DNA from: Trametes villosa
Lineage: Eukaryota > Basidiomycota > Agaricomycetes > Polyporales > Polyporaceae
DNA length: 64,000 nt
Reading direction: 5' to 3'
NCBI GenBank assembly: GCA_002964805.2
Contig: PUDQ02000020.1
Span: 248,001 to 312,000, forward strand
Shown here: positions 23,554 to 33,983 of the stretch, in pieces
How the letters are laid out: each line of letters opens with the position of its first letter
Position numbering within the stretch: position 1 is the first letter of the stretch
Made by a program: the position numbers and the translations under genes
The notes under the pieces: model-generated
Seen by the model: the letters and a program-made list of their open reading frames with translations, nothing else
What the model was told of the DNA's origin: nothing
Database searches by the model: none

Positions 23554-24283
23554 CCTTCCTGTGTTCCCAGGAGAGGCTGCGCCGTGCCTCGGCACGCCAT
23601 TTGCGCCGCGTGACGTTGCTTGTGCGGCGAACTGAATGCGCGGGTGTTTACCGACGTTGTCGTGGAAGTCCGGCGACTCGGACAATGTCGCGATTGTGCA
23701 GAAGCGGCGTATAACGGCAGCGAAGAGAGGAAGATCGTAGCGAGCACAGATGTGGGGCAACCTGTTGCTCGGCTCTGGGACGTAAGCGGTCGCGAAAGTA
23801 CTCAAAGGCCGAACGTTGCGATCTACCGGAGATGAGCTCAGCGTATGTGCAGACTGCGAGTCGTAGCAAAATACGCACAACTCAGATAACACATGCTGAG
23901 GACAACACCATGTCCAAAGCGTCCATCACTTCTGAACACTTGCGGACTCACGGGCATCGTGCCACTGTGTGCACCACAATCACCGCGTTCAAGGCTCAAT
24001 ACTCGGACACTCCCGCGATACCGGTGATCTTGATGTGTCTGGTCTAACAAAAGGCGTTCGCCTGCAAAGTTTCTCAGTATAACATAGGACGACAGTATGC
24101 TTCCACAGGAGCACTCGAGCATCCACTCGGTATATGCGCATGAAGTCCATCACACCTCAACTACGAAGAGAAACATTATGAGACAAGTCCGTGCGCGAGA
24201 CCTTGCCGTTGTGCCGTTGTGCCGTTGTGCCGTTGTGCCGTTGTGCCGTTGTGCCGTTGTGCCGTTGTGCCGTCCATCGTCGC
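23554..24283. other. Intergenic between P450-2 and P450-3
   Basis: This stretch carries the promoter of P450-2 and, at its right end, the duplicated 3' flank of P450-3 with its minisatellite. I see no gene. Confidence 0.5.
24205..24273. repeat. 8-bp minisatellite (GCCGTTGT)n
   Basis: There are 8.6 perfect tandem copies of GCCGTTGT, ending 10 bp beyond the stop of P450-3 and so lying within its 3' untranslated region. The duplicate at 10.4 kb has only one related unit (gataacggcaag) at the same place, so the array grew after duplication. Confidence 0.95.
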
Positions 24284-26649
24284 TTACTCCTTGACAAGCT
24301 CGATCTTCAGGTACATCTCCGCCTTCACCTTGTTCGGGCCGCCCATCGTCGGGTACTCGACGCCTCCGAAGTTCCAGAGGATAGGCTTCTCGGGGAGGTC
24401 GAACTTGAAGGAGCGTGCTATGGCGAAGAGAACGGCCTCTGATCGACCGGATAGATCAGCATATAATCAGGATTGTACGCAGCATCACAGACGTACTCAT
24501 CTCCAGTTGAGAGAACTTGAATCCGCTGTGTTAAAACGGCGTCAGATCGCTGCTCCCTCAGAAGGAATGCGCCATTGGCCGAAGGACTCACATGCACGAA
24601 TAACCACCAGCTCCGAAGGTCATCCTGCGAAGACAGCTCGTCAGCCTCGTTGGACGAGCTCGATTTGCGGACAGCCTCTTACAGGTTCGAGTAGATGCCC
24701 GGGATACGAGCCTCTTCGAGCTCACGAGGCGGAGGCGCGAGCCAGCGCTCCGGCTTCCACTCGCGCGCGTCCTCGCCCCACAGCGCCTTAATCGAGTTAC
24801 AGGCCCGGAGGTTGAGCATGATGAACGTTCCCTTAGGCACAGCGACTTCGGTGATCAATTTGCCGTCGACACCGCGGATCGGCTCCATGACAGGAAGGAG
24901 GGTGTTCTCGAGCGACCTGGTGAGACAACCTATTGAGTACAGTCCGAGCAGCGACGATGATGGGCAATAAGCTCACTCTCTAGCAGCCAAAATCGTAGGC
25001 GAGTAACTTGATTTGTGCTTTTAGCGTTTTTCGATGTTGATGGCAAAGAGGTTCAGTACTCACAGGCGCATCGTCTCGCGACACACAGCGTCCAGGTACG
25101 GCAACTGCGATAGCTCGTTGTATGGCATGTTGTCGCCGTACCGCCCGTGAGCTTCGACGAGTTCAGCGCGAAGCTTCTCTTGCACATCGGGATGCAGCGC
25201 CAAAAGATGAAGAACTCGAGCCAGCGCATTGGACGTGGTGTCAACGCCAGCGAAGATGAAGATACTGTATCCGAAGGGGTGGTGAGACGCCTCGAGCAGC
25301 CTGCTATAGAAAGAGACTCACGACATCTGCGCGATTAACTCCTCGTCCGGTAATTTGTCCTCTTCACTTGCTTCTAAATTTGCCTTCACTGCGATAGTAG
25401 CCGTCAGCCTCTGTACCCAGCGATAGCGATGGCGAGCGGTGACTCACAGAGGGCGCTCATGATGTCCATCCCGTTGCCGATGACGGCCCCGTCAACAGTG
25501 GGCTCTTCTCCGCGCTGCACCGCCATTTTCCGCTTGTTGTAGATCTCGAGCGAGTGGCGGTAGATCACGTCTGAAATGTCCTTCACGCGCTGTACCTTGC
25601 GAATGGGGAGCGCATCCAGGAGTTTTCGGCGCAACCATGCGGGCCCCAAGTTTTGCACGATGGGCAGGAACATACGCGCCCAGGAGATCTCGATGAAGCT
25701 GGGCCTGTGGAGTGTGCATGCACGCACATGTGGATGATTGTCAGGTGAGTCGAAGATTCGTGTATGGGAGGCGACGGCAGGCTTACACAAACGACTTGAC
25801 CGCGTCGGTGAATTCATCGGTGGTCTCCTCCGTCAAGGGATCAAACGAATGGCCGAGTAAGCCCTGCCCGACGAGTTCGAGCGCCGTGCGACTCATCCAA
25901 CCTTGTATATCGAGCTCCTTCGCACCCGTCGACACACGCGTTTCGATAGCGGCTTTCAGCTGTACACAACTATTAGTCAGAAGTATGTTTCTACGTATCA
26001 GAAGTGGTACCAACCTTGCTAGTAATCTCGTGGAAAAGAGGCGTCATCCCGCGCATGTGCGCAGCGGAGAAAGAAGGAACCAGGAGCTTCCGCTGACGTC
26101 TGTGCGTCTCGCCCACTGTAGCGAGCACCCCAGGGCCAAGCAGTAAATTGATTGCTCTATCGGTGACGGTGCAACGGTTAGCTCTGGAAGCCCAAGAATA
26201 GGTTATGGCGCACGCTCTGCTAGAATCGCTCTTGGTGTATAGCTCCGCATCCTTGACGAGGATGCTGTAGAGCGATTTCGGATCGTAGACGTGTAACCAT
26301 TTGGCCTAGGACCATGGCATTGGCATACACCTCAAAAATGCATCCCACAGAATCACTTACGCCGAGGAAGGCTTGGACCTTGGCAACAGAGCCGTACGTG
26401 TCTATAACCGACTGGAGAAAGACCGCGTTGTCATGAGCGAACAGCTGAGCAGCACTGCCTGAAAATGAGCATGATTAGCTGGTTTGATATAATATACCAG
26501 GTACTACGGTCGACAGACAAACCTGCAAGCACCGACGCCGGTCGAGGCCCCGGTACGTTGTCTAGAGTGGAGGGGACGAAGTAGGCACGGACTATACGCC
26601 ACACGCCGTAGAGCAACAGCCCAGCAAGCAAGGTCAGGGAGACAGACAT
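24284..26649 (-). CDS. Cytochrome P450 monooxygenase (array copy P450-3)
   Basis: This is an intact P450 with the same 13-exon plan. The ATG at 26649 opens SVSLTLLAGLLLYGVW, nearly identical to P450-1. Motifs: FAGVDTTSN (near 25255), ETMR (near 25070), WKPERW (near 24760), cysteine loop FGAGGYSC (near 24615) with Tyr in the Arg position. The protein ends in KIELVKE at the TAA at 24284-24286. It is the closest paralogue of the lone copy at 7997-10365, and the similarity extends into promoter and 3' flank. The promoter has TACAAAA (26711-26717) where the copy has TATAAAA, so expression may differ. Substrate unknown. Confidence 0.95.
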
Positions 26650-26995
26650 TGGAGATGATCTTCAGGAGACAGAGAGGTGTTTCTGCCTTCATCGACGGAT
26701 TCATACTGCCTTTTGTACTACTTGCCTCCGCGCGTTCCCATGGCCCAGGATGGGCTGTGTGCGAACACTGTGTCCGGCACTAGCCCGGCAGTTGGCGCAC
26801 CAGTTACGTACCCGCCGATGTTTCATTCTACGACTCGATTCAGTCGCACGCAAATGAGTCACCGAGGCATATCGCAGCAGGCCAGCGGGACAGAGGCTAG
26901 TGATTGGGATGATGTGACAACAGCGAGAGTGTCGGACTCGGAGCAGCCAGCGCTTCGGCTTCAGGACCAGGCATACTAGCCGCCCATAGAAACTC

Positions 26996-27679
26996 CGTTC
27001 TTCTCGGATCACGGTTATACCAACGAACCAAAGTCAATCCGCGGCCAGCCTACCACTGCTTGTGCAGACCACTCCTCGACATAGATAGTGTGACAAATCT
27101 ATGGCGACAGATCCGGCTCTTATCGACTGTTCCTACATATCATCTCAGCGAGCCTCGACTTCTGAAATGCCAATCACCCCCCGCTGACCGCCTCGCTTTC
27201 CCTATGCGTGGCGCTCACCTCGACTGTAAGTATAATGACTCTAAAACCGCTCACGGCTCCGGGAGGGCTCGCAGGATGTCCAGCATCACTGATGATACTT
27301 CGCACAGAGGTCGCTTTTGGCCGCAACCGTATGGTAAAGAGTCATCTGCACGCATTCTTTGGACGGTACCGCGGTGGATTGAATGACGTCCTACCTCAAC
27401 GGCTCCGTGATGGCGCACAGTGCGGGCGAAAGTAGAGAATCGCCGAAGGATGCAGGGGTATATCGGATCCCTTGCTGAAGGTAATCACTGGCAGTCAGCC
27501 CGTGTACGCTATCAATTCTCTCTCGCCAAGTCGGCTTCGAACTAGTACTTCGGCAAGTACTGTCACACGGCGCATCCCCTGTCCTGTCGACATCCATATC
27601 ATAAATTACAGTGACGATACATGGGACCGGCCGCATATGAACGTCTTCTCTCGTACTAGAGCTCGAGATCGCTACCCGC
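26996..27679. other. Intergenic between P450-3 and P450-4
   Basis: I see no gene, P450 fragment or structural RNA here. Confidence 0.4.
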
Positions 27680-30061
27680 TCATTCGACACGTTGGATGTT
27701 CAAAAACATCTCCGCTTTCGCACCACCCATCGTCGGAAACTCGATTCCCCCGAGGTTCCAAATGATAGGCTTCTCAGGAAGGGCGAATGTGAACGACCGC
27801 ACCAGGGTCAACAGGACGACCTCTAACGGAGAAATCGAGTCAGTAACAGGACAGTCAGCTCGCGGCGGCGGATAGTACGCACTCATCTCGAGCTGCGAGA
27901 ACTTGAAACCGCTACATATGGGCCGATATGGCCGTGCGTCAGCTGGGGCTGCCGTCGGAAAGGGAGCAAAATCATCCGGGAAGCTTACATGCACGAATAA
28001 CCTCCCGCTCCGAAGGTCATCCTACAAGAACCTATCAGACTAATCTCAAGGGTACAGATCTTCGACGGCGTACTTACAGGTTTGAGTAGATGCCGGGAAC
28101 ACGGGCTTCCTCGATCTCGCGGGGAAGAGGCGCAAGCCAGCGCTCCGGCTTCCATTCAAGCGCATCTTCGCCCCACAGCGCTTTATTGGTGTTGCACGCA
28201 CGAAGGTTGAGTATCAAGAATGTTCCTTTGGGCACCGTGACCTCGGTAATCAGGCTGCCGTCCAAACCGCGAATTGGCTCCGTTATGGGGACGACAGTGT
28301 CCTTGAGGGCCCTGTAGCTCCGATATATCAGCTAGTGGGATCATCAACGCAGAGGACGGCGGATGGACTGACTCTCTAGCTGAAAGAGCGGCAGGGGAGT
28401 AGCTATAGTAGGGTCGCAAACTTAGCTCTGCTTTTGCGGGTGTTCCCAGCGCGTGTTATACACTCACAGGCGCATGGTCTCGCGACATACGGCGTCCAGG
28501 TACGGGAGCTGAGACAGTTCGTTGTATGGAATCTGCTCGCCGTAGCGCTCTTGGGCTTCGACTAGTTCTGCGCGCAGCCTGCTCTGGACGTCGGGGTGCA
28601 GTGCCAGAAGGTGAAGAGTCCGGGCCAGAGCGTTGGACGTCGTGTCCACGCCGCCGAGGACGAAGGTTCTAAGTGCGGGCAAGGGATGTTGGGCCGTGCC
28701 GGTAGGCACATGGTACGGAGCGGTACTCACGACATTTGGGCGATCAGCTCATCGTCGGGTAGCACGTCTTCGCCTTTTGCTTCCACATTACCCTTGACTA
28801 CACGCATACCTCAGTTTCCCGGAATGCAATGCTCCCAGTCGTAAGGTACTTACCGAAGAGACTCATCACGTCCTTTCCCGCGCCGACGCGGTCCACCATA
28901 GACTCGTCTCCACGCAGCGCTGCCTCCTTCCGCTCTTCGTATATCTGGACCGAACTTCGGTATAAGATGTCCGAGACGTTCTTGAGCCGCTGCACATTGT
29001 TGAGGGGAATGAGGTCGACAATCTTCCGGCGAAGCCACGCAGGTCCTAGATGCGGGACCAGAGGCAGAAAGATCCGGACCCATTGATTTGCGTTCAAAGT
29101 CGGTCTGGTGGAAATGGCCGCGGACGGATACGAGGAATGTTAGTGAACGCGCCCAACGGGATGTAAGAGCGGACGTACACCAACGCCTTAACCGCCTCGG
29201 TGAATTCGTCGTTGGTCTCCTCCGTTAAAGGGTCGAACGAATGGCCGAGCAGTCCCTGCCCGACCAATTCGAGCGCCGTGCGGCTCAACCAACCGTGTAT
29301 ATCGATCTCCTCGCCGGTCCCCAAGCAGCCCTCGATCGCGACTTTCAGCTTCGCGCGTATCGGGTGTCAGTTGGATGTTCCTCACTAGCAAAGGCTATCC
29401 TCACCTTCCCAGTGATCTCATAGAAGAACGGTGTCATGTTGCGCATGTGTGCGGCGGAGAATACCGGGTTCAGCAGCTTCTTCTGTCGTTTGTGCCGCTC
29501 GCCCTCCGTCGAAAGCAGCCCTGGGCCTATCAGCATCTCGGTTACTCTGTACACGAAGTCAGTCATCCCGGCCGTACTCCGCAGACGTCGAAGGAAAATA
29601 TCACTGACGTGTTGCCGGCCGTGCTTCTGTTGAACAGGTCGGCATCTTTGACTAGTACGCTGTGGAGCGTCTTCGGGTCGTAAACGTGCAGCCACCTAGC
29701 CTAGTAGCGGGGCAGGTTCGGCAATAAGTCACATGATACAGAGCAGAGGTCTATGGCGGCAAGACGTACACCGAGGAAAGCTTGGATACGGGAGACAGGT
29801 CCGTACGTGTCGATGAGGGTTCGCATAAACTCCGACCCGTCACGGTCGAATAGTTGGACAGCATTGCCTGTCGGCAGATACAGTGGTCAGACACGTCGAC
29901 GTATAGCGCCAGATAACCAAACTGATGAACTGACCTGCAAACAGTGACGCCGGCCTTGGCCCCGGGATATTATCTAAAGGGGAAGAGACGAAGTAGTCTC
30001 GCACAAGGCACCAGACGCCATAGAGCAAAAGCCCGGCAGATGCAACCAGTAAGGCGGACAT
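27680..30061 (-). CDS. Cytochrome P450 monooxygenase (array copy P450-4)
   Basis: This is an intact array member. The ATG at 30061 starts SALLVASAGLLLYGVW and the hinge NIPGPRPAS. Motifs: FVLGGVDTTSN (near 28670, Gly replacing the usual Ala), ETMR (near 28475), WKPERW (near 28155), cysteine loop FGAGGYSC (near 28010). It ends in NIQRVE at the TGA at 27680-27682, slightly shorter than its neighbours because the MGG-to-KAE linker has lost a few residues. TATATAT at 30116-30122 lies 55 bp before the ATG. It is more like P450-5 than like P450-1 and P450-3, judging by the IYEERKEAALRGD / IYNERKEAALRGD segments. Substrate unknown. Confidence 0.95.
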
Positions 30062-30951
30062 TGTGGATAGTTGTTGCGGGATGAGGCGAAGATTCTGGAT
30101 GCGCGCTCTCACCGGTATATATTACCTTCGCCCGTTCCCATCACGAGCGTTATGCGGACGAGTCAAGGGGGTTCGACGGCTCCGTAGCGCGGCATCGTTG
30201 TGGCATCGGACGGCGGTTGTAAGATTAAAGTTGCGCAGCGAACTTGACACGTCGATTCCAGCGCTCTGTATGACGTGTAAATGATCTGGTGAATACAATC
30301 TCTAGCGCGAAAGTCGCCTGTGGGCCGTGATATAGCACACCGCATCGCAGGGGTCGCACCCCGATTCCGGGCGAGACCGAGGGAAGAAGCCCAATCATCC
30401 TGTAGACTGTGTAACGTGCCAGCGCGGTAAGTCAGCCGTACCGAATATTAGCGGGTTTGATGAACTGTCCACTGTCGCAGTTGAGAAAAACGGCAGTAAT
30501 ATGTCGCAGATATGCAGCGCCGAACGCATACATCTGCCTTACGATAGTCTAAGTGCATAGAGCACCAGTGACAGGCGGGCCCCACAGTTCACTGTGTTGG
30601 CGGAAGGATCATGACTACAAGTTCACACTGAACTCATAGCACAGGCTGGTAAGCAGAAATTTTGAGCAGTGATGAGTAGGGCATACGATTGACTGAAGAA
30701 CTCAAAGGCGGGCGTACTTCAAAGAGGCTCGGTAATAGTGGAATGTATTTTGGGCGTCGCCGTGGCCGTACAGAAGCCGCGGAGGTCTTGTGGTACAATG
30801 TCGGAGTGTCCATGATGCTAGTCGGATTAGTAGTCGTGCCGTGAATGAGGTCAATCGCAGTTTGATCTCCGCTGATATGCATTTATATCTGAGTGCTAAA
30901 ACGTCCACAGTAGGTACGATCAGTATCCGACTTGTATCCTTCGCCTCCCAT
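30062..30951. other. Intergenic between P450-4 and P450-5
   Basis: No gene supported. It holds the P450-4 promoter (TATATAT at 30116-30122) and the P450-5 3' flank. Confidence 0.45.
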
Positions 30952-33325
30952 TCACTCAGCACGTTGGATCTTGAGGTACATCTCCGCCTTGGTACTGGTC
31001 CGGTCACCCATGGTCGGAAACTCGACACCGCCAGAGTTCCAGGTAACAGGCTTCTCGGGCAGACCGAACTTGAACGACCGAACTAAAGTCGAAAGCACGA
31101 CCTCTGGAAGGCCCCGGAGCCGTCAGTATCGACAAGACATAGCTCCGAAACGGCGAGTACGTACTCATCTCCAGCTGCGAGAACTTGAATCCACTGCATA
31201 TGACGCCGGTTCAGCTCGTTTCGCCGCAGAGATAGTGCGATGGACTTACATGCACGAAAAGCCGCCAGCTCCGAACGTCATCCTATGAGAAATTAGAGTC
31301 AATACCGTCGCAAGGATCAGAGGTTACGTGAGGGACATACAGGTTAGCGTAGATGCCAGGAACACGGGCCTCCTCGAGTGCGCGAGGGAGAGGCGCAAGC
31401 CAGCGCTCGGGCTTCCACTCGCGCGCGTCCTCGCCCCACAGCGCCTTGCTAGTGTTGCAGCCGCGGAGGTTGAGCACGATGAACGTCCCTTTGGGCACGG
31501 TGACCTCGGTGATCATATTGCCGTCGACACCGCGAATCGGGTCCGTAACGGGGATGACGGTGTCCTGGATGGCCCTATTCCAACAGCATCAGGACTCCGG
31601 TATAGCCGACGAGGAAAGTCACTCGAATAAACCCACTCTCTGGTCGATATGGAAGCAGGGGCGTAACTAAGGCCGCGAGTTTAGCTCGTCTTCTTTGAGG
31701 TTGCCGATAGTGGGGGGATACTCACAGACGCATCGTCTCTCGGCACACCGCATCCAAGTACGGCAACTGGGACAACTCGTTGTATGGGACCCGCTCACCG
31801 TAGCGCTCTTGGGCGTCCACCAACTCGGCACGGAGTTTGTCTTGAACGTCGGGGTACTGAGCCAAGAGGTGAAGGACGCGAGACAGCGCGTTCGACGTTG
31901 TGTCGACGCCCGCGAGAATAAAAGTCCTGCAGTCATGGGGTGTCAAGGCGTACAAATTAGCAAAGTGTAGCAAGTGACTTACGACATTTGGGCGATCAGC
32001 TCTTCATCGAGGAGCTTGTCCTCGTCACTCGAGTTCATGTTGACCTTTACTGCGCAGGCCTGTCAGTTTTTACGACCCCATGCCCAGATCCGAGGAGACA
32101 CTCACGGCTGACAGTCATGACGTCCTTGCCCGCACCGACCTGGTTAACCATGGAGTCGTCCCCGCGCAGCGCAGCCTCCTTCCGCTCGTTGTAGATTTCG
32201 ACCGAACGGCGATGCAAGACGTCCGCAATGTCCTTCATGCGCTGGATCTTCTTGTGGGGGACGAGGTCGAGCATCTTCCGGCGCAGCCACGCTGGTCCCA
32301 GGTATGGGATCAGGGGTAGGAAGACCCGGGTCCACTGGATCTCGTTGAAGTTGGCTCTGTAGCACACGTGCGAGGGTCAGACGGCTCAATGTCCCAAGCA
32401 TGGGGGCCAGCGGAGTACTTACACCAAGGACTTGACGGCGTCGGTGTACTCGTCGCTTGTCTCCTCGGTCAGGGGGTCAAACGAGTGCCCAAGCAAGCCC
32501 TGCCCGACGAGTTCGAGCGCCGTGCGGCTCATCCATCCTTGAATATCGAGTTCCTTGGTACCTGTGGCCACACGGCTGTCGATAGCCTGCCTCAGCTGCA
32601 CGTAAATATTAGAAACTCGTCTTATCGGCATTCCTTATACATAGCTGCAGGATTACCTTGCTGGCGATATCGTGGAAGAACGGCGTCATGTCGCGCATGT
32701 GGGCCGCCGAAAACACGGGGCTGAGCTTCTTCTTCTGCCTCTTGTGAGGTTCGCCGTCTGAGGCGAACAGCCCCGGGCCGATGATCAGTTTGCTGGCCCT
32801 GTATACCAAGGCGATCAGTCTCGTCTTTAGCTCTGGAGCTTGCGGGCGCGAGAAACGGATGTTGCTTACAGGTTGCCGGACGCGCTCCTGATGTACGAAT
32901 CTGCGTCCTTGACGAGCAGGCTGTAGAGCGCCTTCGGGTCGTAGACGTGCAGCCACCTAGCCTATCAAGCGGGTTCGCCATAGGTTAGATACCTTGCGCG
33001 TCGTTAGCATTGTAACATGGGGAGACATACGCCGAGCAAGCCCTGGATCTTGGAGACGGGGCCATACGTGTCGGCAAGCGACTCCATAAAATCGAAGTTG
33101 TCGCGGTCGAACATCTGGCTAGCACTCCCTGCAAGTAGACATGGTCAACCAGATCATTGTCTACGCCCGACGCACATCGCCCCGATTGAAGAACTGACCT
33201 GTTAACAGGGACGCCGGGCGAGGCCCGGGGATGTTGTCCAAGCTCGAGGAGACGAAGTACTCCCGCAAGAAGTACCACGCGCCATAAAGCAGCAGTCCAG
33301 CACCTAGGACTAGAATGGCGGACAT
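30952..33325 (-). CDS. Cytochrome P450 monooxygenase (array copy P450-5)
   Basis: This is the first gene of the array in transcriptional order. The ATG at 33325 opens SAILVLGAGLLLYGAW. Motifs: FILAGVDTTSN (near 31930), ETMR (near 31735), WKPERW (near 31415), cysteine loop FGAGGFSC (near 31275) with Phe in the Arg position. It ends in KIQRAE at the TGA at 30952-30954. All exons remain open and splice in frame. A weak TATAAG (33404-33409, minus) lies about 80 bp upstream of the ATG, further than in its siblings. Substrate unknown. Confidence 0.95.
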
Positions 33326-33983
33326 TTCAGCTGTCCGCAACTCGGACGAGATAGCAGGTTGGTGTGTAGTTGTGGTGTGCTCCTGGGCCGATCGCACACG
33401 AGCCTTATACTCTGCGCAACTTTCGCTTGCGCGGGCTGTGTGCGAACACTACGCGCTCGGTAGAGGCCGGCTACACGCGCGTTCCCAGAGCGGGCAGTGC
33501 GAGGCCGAGTCATGGGTGCTTGAGGGCGCGGTACCGTACCGCACTCCCATTGAATGGCTGCGCGGCCGCACCAGCTTCGCTTCGTGAGCGTCCGTAGCGC
33601 CTGGACCTAAGAATACCGTGAGTGGCTCGACTAGAGAGGAAGACCACGGTGCACATACTGCGTCGCTGTGCCTGCAGTGCGCCGAGGATCCGCGCGTACA
33701 GGATCCTACACACACGCTCCACGGTCAGTTACAGTACGTTATCCCTATCCCCATATGTTCGGCAGCATGCAATCCCATCGGCCGATACTAGCGAAAACAG
33801 CGGAAACCAAACTACCACTATACATTGCCAACGGCAGTCTCAGATACATTTGCTTTGGTCTCGTGCGACCCTCCTGGTCTATGAATACTCTGTGCTGCGT
33901 GCCAAGCCGGGATACATGTTTTCCGTGATGCTTCTTCTTCAACATACTCGTACACCTGCGGAGCCTCCAACCAGCGCGGGCGC
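33326..33983. other. Intergenic between P450-5 and the transketolase-like gene
   Basis: No supported gene. It contains the P450-5 promoter and the 3' flank of the transketolase-like gene. Confidence 0.45.

Larger units (their letters stand above)
24120..26995 (-). repeat. Inverted segmental duplication, arm 2
   Basis: This is the counterpart of 7630-10470 in inverted orientation, with P450-3 at its centre. The match runs through the promoter to about 26995, where 'tggtcctgaag' and 'gaagcgctggctgct' are shared. On the other side it passes the stop codon to about 24120. Confidence 0.8.

Noticed and set aside
24205..24273. Regular repeats as a CRISPR array
   Set aside because: The units are 8 bp with no spacers; this is a minisatellite in a eukaryotic genome.
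21124..33325. A complete secondary-metabolite gene cluster
   Set aside because: Five P450s are present but no polyketide synthase, NRPS, terpene cyclase or prenyltransferase is visible in the window.
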